Source: Paraniabella ginsengisoli
GTDB lineage: Bacteria; Bacteroidota; Bacteroidia; Chitinophagales; Chitinophagaceae
Length of the DNA stretch: 64,000 nt
NCBI RefSeq assembly: GCF_022513635.1
Contig: NZ_JAKWBL010000002.1
Location: forward strand, 1-64,000
Direction: 5' to 3'
Below, piece by piece: positions 48,650 to 58,131 of the stretch; the stretch's first letter is position 1; every line of letters starts with the position of its first letter. Both the position numbers and the translations under genes were made by a program. The notes beneath the pieces were generated by a model, which made no database searches, had not been told where the DNA came from, and worked only from the letters and a program-made list of their open reading frames with translations.

Positions 48650-50087
48650 CTACTCGCTACTTGCCACTTCCTTCTTCCCGTTCTTCAACACCAGCTTATG
48701 CGTAATACACTTTGGTAGTTGCGTTTCAAAATGGCCCACATAAATAATCGTTACGCCATTTTTGCTGATCTCGTCTACCAGATCATTGAAGTATTGAGTT
48801 TGCTGTTGATCTAAACCCTGGCAGGGTTCATCTAAAACCAATAGCTGCGGATTTTTGATGATGGTGCGGCCAAGTAAAGCTAAACGTTGTTTGCCCAAAG
48901 GAAGCGTGGTTAACAATTCATCTTTAACATCAAATAAATCAAGGAATTTTAATAATTCTTCCAACTGTTGTTTTTGTGCATATCTTAATTGACGATACAA
49001 ACCATTACTGTCAAAAAATCCGGAAGCAAGGCTTTCTAAAACTGTTGCGTTGGCATCAAAATACCAATGTAGTTCGGGAGAGATAAGCCCAATGCGCCTT
49101 TTGATATCCCAAATACTTTCTCCACCCGTGCCACGTTGTACGCCAAATAACTTAATGTCGTTGCCATAAGCCTGCGGATGATCGCCCGTGATTAAACTTA
49201 ATAAAGTAGATTTTCCTGAGCCATTATGTCCTTGCAGCAGCCATCTTTCGCCTGCATTTACCTGCCAGTCAATATTTGTCAGCACCTGCTTTTCATCATA
49301 CTTTACATGAACATTGTTCATGCTGATCAGATTCTGCGATGTGTATTGTGGTTTTGCATGAAGAAAAGAAGGAAGTGGTTTTAATATTTTTTGTTGATGT
49401 TAAAGGTTGTGTTACCTTCTATCAGTTTGCCATCTTTAAGTGTGGCGAAACGATTGATACAATCAGGCAATTCCTGATCATTGCTAATAAGCATTAGCGT
49501 GCCGCCTTTGTTGGTGTAGTCGTTAAAAAGTTGGTTGAGATTAGCGCGGGAGTTGGTATCAAGCCCCGTGTAAGGCTGATCGATAATCAGTAATTGCGGA
49601 CTTAGCCACAATGCTTTTATCAGTTGTAATTTTTTATGCTCACCGCTTGATAGTTCAATTAACTGCTCGCCAACGATCTTTGTATATTTAAAAGTTGAAA
49701 GCAATTCGCTTAGTAAAATGTTGTCTAACTCATTTTCTTTTGATACAATTCCAACTCTCTTGCAACTGTAATCGTATCACGTTTTTGCTGATGATTATAA
49801 CGTTGTTGATAATAGAAATTTCTGTCACCTTCAATATTGGTAAAGCGATACCAGTTTTCTACAAACAGCGTTTTTGCCTGTAAATTATTTTTTGTGTCGA
49901 AATTGATTTCGATATCTCCCAAAAATTTTATTTGATGGGCAATGGCTTTTGCTAAAGTAGTTTTGCCACTTCCACTTTCGCCTCTTATTACATAATGCTC
50001 ACCGCGGCTGATCGTAAATGAAATATTAGACAACACAGTTTTGGCGCCGTATTGAACTGATAATTCTTTTATTTGAATAATATCCAT
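48650..50087 (-). CDS. ModF-like double ABC ATP-binding protein (two frameshifts)
   Basis: Cytoplasmic protein with two ABC ATPase halves, of the ModF/PhrA type. First half: RGESGSGKTTLAKAIAHQ (Walker A), ENWYRFTNIEGDRNFYYQQRYN, IELSSGEHKKLQLIKALW (signature) and LLIIDQPYTGLD (Walker B). Second half: LLQGHNGSGKSTLLSLITG, LPLGKQRLALLGRTIIKNPQ and LLVLDEPCQGLDQQQ. Two one-base losses in A-runs (near 49742 and 49388) split it; joined length is 479 residues. No membrane component is adjacent. ModF-like proteins occur near molybdate genes in some bacteria, but none is seen here, so the function is open. Confidence 0.88.
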
Positions 50088-50112
50088 TAATAAAAAGGAA
50101 AGGATTAAAAAT

Positions 50113-50280
50113 AGTTGACAGATGACTGTTCACAGTTGAATGTCAACTGCAAGCTGTCATCTGTCATACTAAAGATGAATTATATTCATCAGTTGAAGAG
50201 TGCGACGCAAGATCGATGCCATCTATTCTTCAGCTTGGATAATAATACCTCACCCAAACCCTCTCCAAAAGGAGAGGGGA
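50113..50280 (+). repeat. Three stacked hairpin or repeat elements between modF-like gene and ilvC
   Basis: First, a long cruciform: TGACAGATGAC (50116-50126) pairs with GTCATCTGTCA (50156-50166), with a nested CAGTTGA/TCAACTG. Second, a family A copy (50190-50247, core GAGTGCGACGCAAGATCGAT). Third, a hairpin CCCTCTCC/GGAGAGGG (50259-50278). The last could act as a weak terminator beyond the ilvC stop at 50287. Confidence 0.75.
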
Positions 50281-50286
50281 GAGAAA

Positions 50287-51765
50287 TTAAGCTGTTTTAA
50301 TCGCCTTCATCGCAGTCATTGCTTTACGCAACACAGTACCTACTACTTCTACCTGATGTGAGCGGATGGCTTCATTTACTTCAACCAATTCCTGATTATC
50401 AACAGCGCCGTCTTTTCCTTCGTTAAAATTTTTACCAACTAAATCAGTATCGACTGTTTTCATGAAATCAGCTAATAATGGTTTGCAAGCCTGATCAAAC
50501 AGGTAGCAACCATACTCAGCAGTATCAGAAATAACGCGGTTCATTTCAAACAATTTTTTGCGTGCAATGGTATTAGCGATCAACGGCGTTTCGTGTAAAG
50601 ATTCGTAATAAGCAGATTCTGGTTTGATACCTGCTTCCACCATTGTCTCGAAAGCCAGTTCCACACCGGCTTTCACGAAAGCAACCATTAATGTATAGTT
50701 GTCGAAATATTCCTGCTCGCCAATTTTCATATCTCCGGCAGGTGTTTTTCAAAAGCTGTTTCACCGGTTTCTGCTCTCCATTTCAAAAGGTTGGCATCGC
50801 CATTTGCCCAATCAGCCATCATGGTGCTGCTGAACTCGCCGCTCATAATATCGTCCTGATGTTTTTGGAATAAAGGACGCATGATGGTTTTTAATTCTTC
50901 AGAAACCTTAAATGCTTTGATTTTAGCAGGATTGCTTAACCGATCCATCATACCTGTAACACCGCCATGTTTCAAGGCTTCGGTAATTACTTCAACACCA
51001 TATTGAACGAGTTTAGATGCATAAGCAGCATCAATTCCTTTTTCAATCATTTTATCGAAAGAAAGAATGGAGCCAGTTTGTAACAAGCCACAAAGAATAG
51101 TTTGCTCGCCCATCAAATCAGACTTTACTTCCGCAACAAAAGAAGACCTTAACACACCAGCACGATGTCCGCCAGTACCCACGCAATAAGCTTTTGCCTG
51201 ATCAAAACCTTTTCCTTCTGGATCATTTTCTGGATGCACAGCAATCAATGTAGGAACGCCAAAGCCACGAACATATTCGGCACGAACCTCGCTACCCGGG
51301 CATTTAGGAGCTACCATGATAACGGTAATGTCTTTACGAATTTGCATACCTTCTTCTACAATATTAAACCCGTGAGAGTAAGAGAGGGTAGAACCTTGCT
51401 TCATTAATGGCATCACCGCTTTTACCACACTTGTGTGTTGTTTATCCGGAGTTAAGTTAATTACCAAATCAGCAGTAGGAATCAGTTCTTCGTAAGTGCT
51501 ACGGTGAAGTTATTGTCTGTAGCGTTTTTCCAGCTATCTCTTTTCCCTTCTATTGCTTCTTTACGCAATGCGTAAGAAATATCAAGGCCGCTGTCTCTTA
51601 AATTTAAACCCTGGTTAAGGCCCTGTGCGCCACAACCTACTATTACTATTTTTTACCTTTCAGTGCATCCACTCCGTCAGCAAACTCATCGTTGCTCATA
51701 AATTCACAAACGCCTAATTGATTCAGCTGGTCCCTCAACGGTAGTGTGTTAAAATAATTTGCCAT
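50287..51765 (-). CDS. ilvC: Ketol-acid reductoisomerase, class II (three frameshifts)
   Basis: NADPH enzyme converting acetolactate and acetohydroxybutyrate to dihydroxy acids in valine/isoleucine synthesis. N-terminus [20 protein letters not shown], then [20 protein letters not shown] (Rossmann), [39 protein letters not shown] and [20 protein letters not shown], with the duplicated knot domain of class II enzymes to the end. Three one-base losses break it: A-run near 51646, GG near 51503, A-run near 50747. The restored protein has 493 residues, the class II length. It is the last gene of the ilv cluster. Confidence 0.95.
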
Positions 51766-51810
51766 TGTTTTTATTCTTGTTTAAGTTGTTTGATTTTTTT
51801 CGATAAAAGT

Positions 51811-52274
51811 TTATATGTGTTGAACTAATTTTCGTTGAGCCATTGCATAACCATAATGTAACGCATCGTGCGACTGCACCATTGCGATGGCATCTTCAAT
51901 GTTACTCAGCGTTGTATTAAAGCTGGTCGTATAGCTTGTGAAAGATTTGAAAAGGCCGTCAGCATAATCAGTTTGCAGTTGATCAATATTGCTATGCGTG
52001 ATGGTTTTAAAAAATCAATTTCCGTTTGCGGAATAAATGATTGGGGCTTTGTTCCTTTTTTATAACGATCTATTATAGAAGAATCAATATTTAGCGGAAG
52101 GCCAGATAGGCGATAACAAAGTCCCTGAGTTGTTACTACGATGTGTCCGAAATTCCAGGCGATATTATTATGGAATCCGTCAGGTATTTTATTAAGCTGA
52201 TCAATGCTTAAGCCATTTACCAATTCTATAAAATTATTACGAGTAATGTGTATTATTTCAAAATATTTTTTCAT
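51811..52274 (-). CDS. DinB-like (DinB_2) protein (one frameshift)
   Basis: Four-helix-bundle protein of the DinB/YfiT-like superfamily, metal-binding proteins often acting as thiol transferases; 154 residues when joined. Motifs: NFIELVNGLSIDQLNKIPDG, NNIAWNFGHIVVTTQGLCYR with the first His ligand, and near the end AMVQSHDALHYGYAMAQRKL with the remaining His. An A-run near 52010 has lost one base (IDFLKTITHSNIDQLQTDY in the corrected frame). It lies between ilvN (14 bases) and ilvC (45 bases), so it is carried in the ilv operon without an obvious link to the pathway. Confidence 0.82.
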
Positions 52275-52288
52275 CCGGAATCGCTTTG

Positions 52289-52876
52289 TTACATAGAGAA
52301 TATGTTCTCTCCTTTTTCTAAAAATTCATTTTCTATAACTTCTTCACCAGGCTCTTTATATTCAAACTCTTTTAACCTTTTATGGAAACCTTCACTATCT
52401 TTCATTATGGCAACACGGCCGCCACGAACAAATTCCACAAGATTATATTCTCCTAATTTTTTTATAAGATCTTCAGTGTCTTCTGTGTGACCGGTAGATT
52501 CAAATACCGTAAAGTTAGGCCTTACGCAAACCACTCGTGCACCATATTTACGCAATATTCTTTCTACTACCATTTTCTCAGCTACCTCTATGGTTGGTAC
52601 TTTGTATAAGGCAAGTTCCTGCCAAACGATCTCGTCGTTAGTATTATAGAAAGCCCTTAATACTTCAACTTGCTTTTCTATTTGTTTGCACAATTTTTTT
52701 ACTACTTCTTCTGTTTCATCGATCAAAATATTAAAACGATGGATGCCTTCTACTTCTGATGAAGAAGTATTCAGGCTGTCGATGTTTATCTTTCTTCTTG
52801 AAAAGATGATGCAAATGCGTGAAAGCAGACCAATATGATCTTCTGCGTAAACGGTGATGGTATATTGTTGTTTCAT
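52289..52876 (-). CDS. ilvN: Acetolactate synthase small (regulatory) subunit
   Basis: ACT-domain subunit that gives valine feedback control to acetolactate synthase. N-terminal ACT: YTITVYAEDHIGLLSRICII, FSRRKINIDSLNTSSSEVEG and IHRFNILIDETEEVVKKLCK; C-terminal domain from about residue 85 (YKVPTIEVAEKMVVERILRK, VRPNFTVFESTGHTEDTEDL). 195 residues, intact. In most operons ilvN follows ilvB directly; here a cupin gene and a methyltransferase gene stand between them. Confidence 0.94.
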   Translation of the reverse strand: MKQQYTITVYAEDHIGLLSRICIIFSRRKINIDSLNTSSSEVEGIHRFNILIDETEEVVKKLCKQIEKQVEVLRAFYNTNDEIVWQELALYKVPTIEVAEKMVVERILRKYGARVVCVRPNFTVFESTGHTEDTEDLIKKLGEYNLVEFVRGGRVAIMKDSEGFHKRLKEFEYKEPGEEVIENEFLEKGENIFSM

Positions 52877-52897
52877 TACTAGTTTATTGTTTGATAT

Positions 52898-53476
52898 CTA
52901 TATGTTCTTTACTACAATTATAATTCCTGTTGACCAACTCAATTTTGTAAATGTCACATCTGTTTTATGATCTAACATGTTTATAAATGCATCGACTCGT
53001 TCAGCATGTCCTTCAGGCCAGTTTGGCTGTGGTAACATATCATCTATAAAATAAATGCCTCCTGGTTTTAATAAATCAAATGCTTCTTCAAACAGGTCGT
53101 ACTTGCCGGGCATCGCATCAGCAAAAAGTAAATCAAATTTTTCGCCGCTATAGTTTTTTAACCATTCATATCCATCGGCTAAAACAAAATCAACTCGCTC
53201 ATCAACAAGATTTTTCTTTGCTATGTCGAGAAGGAGTTCATTGTTCTCAATAGTTGTTAAGCGCGACTTATTATCCATACCCGACAATATCCATGAAGTT
53301 GAAAGTCCGCTACCAGTACCCATTTCCAGAATATTTGCATTAGATTTTGAAGCAGCAAGGGTGCTTAATAAACTTCCGGTTTGCAAATCTGAAGCCATAT
53401 TAAACGCCAACGCTTTCGTTGCATCTAATATGAGATCATATTGTTTTGGAATATTATTAAAAAATTTGTCTTGCAT
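52898..53476 (-). CDS. Class I SAM-dependent O-methyltransferase-like protein
   Basis: 192-residue methyltransferase: motif I ILEMGTGSGLSTSWILSGM, then RLTTIENNELLLDIAKKNLV, VDFVLADGYEWLKNYSGEKF, DLLFADAMPGKYDLFEEAFD and LLKPGGIYFIDDMLPQPNWP. This is the pattern of the catechol O-methyltransferase-like/Methyltransf_24 group. The substrate cannot be read. It sits between cupin and ilvN with 21-base gaps on each side, so is transcribed with the ilv genes. Confidence 0.85.
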   Translation of the reverse strand: MQDKFFNNIPKQYDLILDATKALAFNMASDLQTGSLLSTLAASKSNANILEMGTGSGLSTSWILSGMDNKSRLTTIENNELLLDIAKKNLVDERVDFVLADGYEWLKNYSGEKFDLLFADAMPGKYDLFEEAFDLLKPGGIYFIDDMLPQPNWPEGHAERVDAFINMLDHKTDVTFTKLSWSTGIIIVVKNI

Positions 53477-53497
53477 ACTATTTTAATCTGATCATTA

Positions 53498-53827
53498 TTA
53501 TTTTTCTCCTCTTTTGGGGCCGTAAAATATAACCCATGTTGAAAAATCTTCACTAAAGTCAAAAAATCTGTGTTCTTTGCCAGCTTCAACGAAAAGGAAA
53601 TCTCCTGCAACAAATTCTACAACTTCACCATCTTTATAAAATTTCCCTTCACCTGAAATAATGATATACGCTTCATCCCTTTCATGAGGCTGCTGCTTGT
53701 CCACAATTTCAGGCTTGTATATTTCAACTTCAAGTGTTCCATGTGTAAAAACTGAAATAAACTCTTTCTGATTTTCTTTTAAGGCAATTAAACCATTTTC
53801 AACACTTATTTTGAAAGCAGTATTCAT
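53498..53827 (-). CDS. Cupin domain protein
   Basis: Small single-domain cupin of 109 residues: LEVEIYKPEIVDKQQPHERD, EAYIIISGEGKFYKDGEVVE, FVAGDFLFVEAGKEHRFFDF. Metal ligands of the first motif appear as H (in QPHERDE) and E, and the second-motif His as KEHRF. Such small cupins have many roles, including dioxygenases and isomerases; none can be assigned. It starts 15 bases after the ilvB stop and belongs to the same transcript. Confidence 0.85.
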   Translation of the reverse strand: MNTAFKISVENGLIALKENQKEFISVFTHGTLEVEIYKPEIVDKQQPHERDEAYIIISGEGKFYKDGEVVEFVAGDFLFVEAGKEHRFFDFSEDFSTWVIFYGPKRGEK

Positions 53828-53842
53828 TATCCTTAATGTTGA

Positions 53843-55583
53843 TTATTTCAATCTTATTTCACTTACACTACATCCCTGCGGCACCATTGGGAATACGTTA
53901 TTTTCTTTTCCAACCATTACTTCAAGTAAATAACTTCCGTCGTGATCCAGCATGGTCTTAAGCGCGGCCTTCAGGTTTTCGCGCCTATCAATTTTTGTCC
54001 TTCGATGCTGTAAGATTTTGCCAGCATGATATAGTCCGGACTTGTAATATTTACAAAAGAATAGCGCTTGTCATGAAACAGTTGTTGCCATTGACGTACC
54101 ATTCCTAAAAACTCATTATTAAGAATCAGAATTTTAACTGCAGCACCGAATTGCATAATCGTGCCAAGCTCTTGCAAGGTCATTTGAAACCCACCATCAC
54201 CAATAATAGCAACAACGGTTCTGTCGGGTGCACCGTATTTAGCACCGATTGCAGCTGGTAATCCAAAGCCCATTGTGCCAAGTCCACCACTAGTTACATT
54301 ACTTCTTGTTTTATTGAATTTTGCATAACGGCAGGCTACCATTTGATGCTGTCCTACATCGGTTACTATTACAGCATCACCATTTGTTAATTCATTCAAC
54401 GCGTCCATTACTTCCGCCATGCTCATTATCTCTCCCTCCGGATGCATTTCAGGTTGAATACATTCTTTCTCTTCTTCCTTTGCGTATTCTTTAAATTTAT
54501 TGATCCAGGCTGTGTTATCTTTTTCCTGTAACAAAGCCGTAAGTATAGGAAGTGTTTCTTTACAATCTCCCCAAACAGGAACATCCGCCTTAACGTTTTT
54601 GTCGATTTCAGCAGGATCAATATCTAAGTGAATTACCTGTGCTTGTTTTGCATATTTATCAAGTCGGCCTGTAACGCGGTCATCAAAACGCATACCTACA
54701 GCGATCAAAACGTCGCATTCATTAGTTAAAACATTCGGCCCGTAATTGCCGTGCATACCCAGCATACCAACACCTAAAGGATGGTCTGATGGAATAGCAC
54801 TTTCACCTAAGATTGTCCATGCTGCAGGAAGATTTCCTTTTTCAATGAATGCAGAAAATTCTTTTTCGGCTTCGCCTAATATTACACCCTGGCCAAAAAT
54901 TACAAAAGGCTTTTCTGCTTTATTAATAAGATCAGCTGCTTGTTCAATATATTCTTTTCGAACAATTGGTTTGGGGCGATAGCTGCGTACATGTGTACAC
55001 TTTTCATATCCGAGAAATTCAAATTGTTGGATCTGTGCATTCTTTGTAATATCTATCAAAACTGGTCCGGGGCGGCGCTACTAGCGATGTAAAATGCTTT
55101 GGCTAATACTCCAGGAATTTCATTAGCGTCAGTAACCTGATAATTCCATTTTGTAACCGGAGTTGTTATATTGATCACGTCTGTTTCCTGAAATGCATCT
55201 GTACCTAAAAGGTGTGCGAATACCTGGCCTGTAATGCAAACCAAAGGCGTAGAATCTATTTGTGCATCGGCCAGGCCAGTAACCAAATTGGTAGCACCAG
55301 GTCCGCTGGTTGCGAATACTACACCAGTTTTACCGCTGGTGCGCGCATAACCCTGACCGGCATGAATGCCGCCTTGCTCATGACGAACTAATATATGTTC
55401 TACCTTGTCTTTGTAATCATACAAAGCATCATAGATTGGCATGATGGCCCCGCCAGGATAACCAAAAATAATTTCGGTATTTTCTGCAAGCAGGCATTCG
55501 ATCACTGCTTTGCTACCCGACATAGTTTCTGTTTTTTTTATTGGAGCCTGAGCTGTCGCTTTCTGTATCTCAAGAGTATTCAT
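53843..55583 (-). CDS. ilvB: Acetolactate synthase large subunit (two frameshifts)
   Basis: Thiamine-diphosphate enzyme that makes acetolactate or acetohydroxybutyrate. N-terminal [20 protein letters not shown] then [12 protein letters not shown], catalytic Glu in [36 protein letters not shown], ThDP-binding [20 protein letters not shown] and [17 protein letters not shown]. Two one-base losses: a G near 55073 ([18 protein letters not shown] when corrected) and an A near 54000 ([19 protein letters not shown], ending CSVSEIRLK). Restored length is 580 residues, normal. It follows the ORF6N gene by 26 bases. Confidence 0.95.
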
Positions 55584-55609
55584 AACTCGTATTTTAAGTT
55601 TGTTCTTTA

Positions 55610-56182
55610 TTATTTTTTGAAACCGATTCTTTCTCTTTCATCCCATTTTCTTGCTGCTGCTTTTTCATCTAACAAATTTTCGAGTGCGTCGTAAATTTGA
55701 TTCAGTTGCGCATCATGCCCGCCGACTCGTTCTTTCAATTCTTGTAACTGTCCTTTCAGGTCAGTTTGTTGTAAAAAGATCCTGCGTGTTTCAACAAAAG
55801 CTCGCATGATAGCAATGTTCATTTGAATGGCTCTGTCGCTATTTAAAACGCCGCTTAACATGGCAACCCCTTGTTCGGTAAAAGCGTAGGGAAGGTATCT
55901 GTTGCCCTTTACACTGTTAGAGGTCACAATTTGTGACCTTTGATTCCTGTGATTATCAATAATTTGTACACTTGAGGTCACAATTTGTGACCTCAAGTCG
56001 CTCCATTCTTCGTTGGTTAATCGGAACATAAAGTCTTTAGGAAAGCGTTTAATATTTCTTTTTACAGCCTGATTAAAAACTTTAGTTTCTACCTCATACA
56101 AAGCAGCCAAATCAAAATCGAGCATTACTCGCTCGCCCCTGATCTCGTAGATCCTATTTTGTATGGATTGAATTACCTGCAT
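55610..56182 (-). CDS. ORF6N domain protein within the ilv operon
   Basis: 190-residue ORF6N (KilA-N-related, PF10543) protein: [80 protein letters not shown] and [20 protein letters not shown]. Such proteins come from phage antirepressor-type DNA-binding modules and are spread widely in Bacteroidota. The middle contains two SQIVTS repeats coded by palindromic DNA. It starts two bases after the ilvD stop and ends 26 before ilvB, so it is read as an operon member, yet has no known pathway role; insertion of a selfish gene is likely. Confidence 0.9.
   Translation of the reverse strand: MQVIQSIQNRIYEIRGERVMLDFDLAALYEVETKVFNQAVKRNIKRFPKDFMFRLTNEEWSDLRSQIVTSSVQIIDNHRNQRSQIVTSNSVKGNRYLPYAFTEQGVAMLSGVLNSDRAIQMNIAIMRAFVETRRIFLQQTDLKGQLQELKERVGGHDAQLNQIYDALENLLDEKAAARKWDERERIGFKK
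55921..55997. repeat. Two palindromes inside the ORF6N gene
   Basis: AGGTCACAATTTGTGACCT stands at 55921-55939 and again at 55975-55993; the second extends to a 27-base palindrome (55971-55997, 13 pairs around one central base). Both lie in the coding region and encode the repeated SQIVTS segments. Confidence 0.85.
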
Positions 56183-56184
56183 TT

Positions 56185-57867
56185 TTAATCTTCATCCGTT
56201 ACGCATCCTTGGCTTGCATCCTTAACCAATTTGGCATATTTATATAAAACACCATTTTTCACTTTTAAAGCCGGTTGTGTCCAGTTGGCTTTGCGTTTTG
56301 CTATTTCTTCTTCCGAAACTTTTAACGTAAGCAGGTTGTTAACTGCGTCAATTTCTATGATATCATCATCCTGCACAAACCCAATCAATCCACCTTCAAA
56401 AGCTTCTGGCGTAACGTGTCCTACTACAAAACCATGTGTACCACCGCTAAATCTTCCGTCAGTAATTAAAGCAACCGATTTGCCCAAACCCGCACCAATA
56501 ATGGCTCCTGTTGGTTTCAGCATTTCGGGCATGCCGGGCGCACCTTTAGGGCCTTCATTTTTTATAACTACCACATCGCCTGCTTTTACTTTTCCACTTC
56601 CTAAGCCTGCAATTAAATTTCTTTCTCCATCGAATACACGTGCAGTTCCTGTAAATTTTTCACCTTCTTTACCACTGATTTTTGCCACGCTACCTTTCTC
56701 GGCAAGATTGCCATAAAGAATTTGTAAGTGTCCTGTTTTCTTAAGCGGATTTTCAAGCGGGTAAACAATGTCCTGTGTTTCAAAATCCAGATCCGGTACG
56801 CCTTCCAGATTTTCTGCAATGGTTTTACCGGTTACTGTTAAACAACTACCATCAAGCAATCCGCTCTTTAATAAATATTTCATCACAGCAGGAACACCTC
56901 CTTTATTATGAAGATCTTCCATCAGGTATTTACCACTTGGTTTAAAGTCGGCCAATACAGGTATTTTATCGCTGATCGCCTGAAAATCATCCTGCGTTAA
57001 AGGAACGCCCACACTTCTTGCCATTGCCAGCAAATGCAATACAGCATTGGTGCTACCGCCCAAAACCATAATTACCGTAATCGCATTTTCAAATGCTTTA
57101 CGAGTCATAATATCGCTGGGCTTAATATCTTTTTCCATCAAAAGCTTAATCGCTTTACCTGCTTCTATACATTCTTTTTTCTTTTCTTCGCTTAAAGCCG
57201 GATTGCTGCTTGAATAAGGCAAACTCATTCCCATCGCTTCAATAGCCGATGCCATTGTGTTTGCCGTGTACATACCACCGCAGGCACCAGCGCCCGGACA
57301 ACTATTTTTTACAATACCCTGAAAATCGGCTTCGTCTAACTGGCCTGCAATTTTTTTACCTAAAGCTTCAAATGCAGAAACGATGTTGAGGTCTTCGCCT
57401 TTATAATGGCCTGGCGCAATAGTGCCGCCATAAACCATTATTGCCGGACGGTTTAAACGTCCCATTGCCATAATAGAACCCGGCATATTTTTATCGCAAC
57501 CCGGTACGGCAATCAAAGCATCATAATACTGTGCGCCGCAAACTGTTTCAATAGAATCGGCAATTACATCGCGGCTTACTAATGAATAGCGCATGCCAGG
57601 TGTACCATTACTCATGCCATCACTTACGCCAATGGTATTAAATACTAAGCCTACCAAGTCATTATCCCACACACCTTTTTTTACATCGGCTGCTAACCCG
57701 TTCAAATGCATATTACACGGATTACCATCATAACCCATACTAACAATGCCAACCTGTGCTTTTTTCAAATCTTCTTCCGTTAAGCCTAAAGCATACAACT
57801 GGGCTTGCGCTGCAGGTTGTGTTGGATCTTGTGTAATCGTTTTCGAGTATTTATTTAATTCGTTCAT
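56185..57867 (-). CDS. ilvD: Dihydroxy-acid dehydratase
   Basis: Fe-S dehydratase forming the 2-keto acids for valine and isoleucine. Cluster and active-site motifs: [92 protein letters not shown] and [20 protein letters not shown]. The three cluster Cys are in PCN, GCDK and ACGG. 560 residues, intact. It heads the ilvD-orf6N-ilvB-cupin-methyltransferase-ilvN-dinB-ilvC run; leuA is upstream across a repeat-filled spacer. Confidence 0.97.
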   Translation of the reverse strand: MNELNKYSKTITQDPTQPAAQAQLYALGLTEEDLKKAQVGIVSMGYDGNPCNMHLNGLAADVKKGVWDNDLVGLVFNTIGVSDGMSNGTPGMRYSLVSRDVIADSIETVCGAQYYDALIAVPGCDKNMPGSIMAMGRLNRPAIMVYGGTIAPGHYKGEDLNIVSAFEALGKKIAGQLDEADFQGIVKNSCPGAGACGGMYTANTMASAIEAMGMSLPYSSSNPALSEEKKKECIEAGKAIKLLMEKDIKPSDIMTRKAFENAITVIMVLGGSTNAVLHLLAMARSVGVPLTQDDFQAISDKIPVLADFKPSGKYLMEDLHNKGGVPAVMKYLLKSGLLDGSCLTVTGKTIAENLEGVPDLDFETQDIVYPLENPLKKTGHLQILYGNLAEKGSVAKISGKEGEKFTGTARVFDGERNLIAGLGSGKVKAGDVVVIKNEGPKGAPGMPEMLKPTGAIIGAGLGKSVALITDGRFSGGTHGFVVGHVTPEAFEGGLIGFVQDDDIIEIDAVNNLLTLKVSEEEIAKRKANWTQPALKVKNGVLYKYAKLVKDASQGCVTDED

Positions 57868-58131
57868 ACAATATTTATTCGAGTTTTTTTATTTTGTCAA
57901 CTGTTTACTGCTATCATCGATATTGCCACGCTCGCTTGTGCTTTAGTACATATCCCGACCTATATAATCGTCGCGAACCAATGCTGATGCGTTATATTGT
58001 GAAGTACAAGAGTGCGATCTTTTCGACAAGCTCAAGATAAACTGCCACGATTTTGATGAATTATAATCGGGACGATAAACCGAGCGTGGCAATTGCGATG
58101 CCATTTGTTCTGCTGCCGGGTTAATAAAAAA
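57868..58131. repeat. Repeat-filled leuA-ilvD spacer with a long inverted repeat
   Basis: CATCGATATTGCCACGCTCG (57915-57934) is the inverted partner of CGAGCGTGGCAATTGCGATG (58081-58100), 18 of 20 matching. Between them lies a further inverted pair around TCCCGA/TCGGGA. The parts resemble three family A copies: one on the minus strand, one starting GTACAAGAGTGCGA (58004), and one starting GAGCGTGGCAATTGCGATG (58082) and ending CTGCTGCCGGGTTAATAA. No gene is present. Confidence 0.75.

Noticed and set aside
50259..50278. CCCTCTCC/GGAGAGGG hairpin as a firm ilvC terminator
   Set aside because: On the minus strand no U-run follows the stem; it resembles a common dispersed hairpin, so it is listed only as a repeat.
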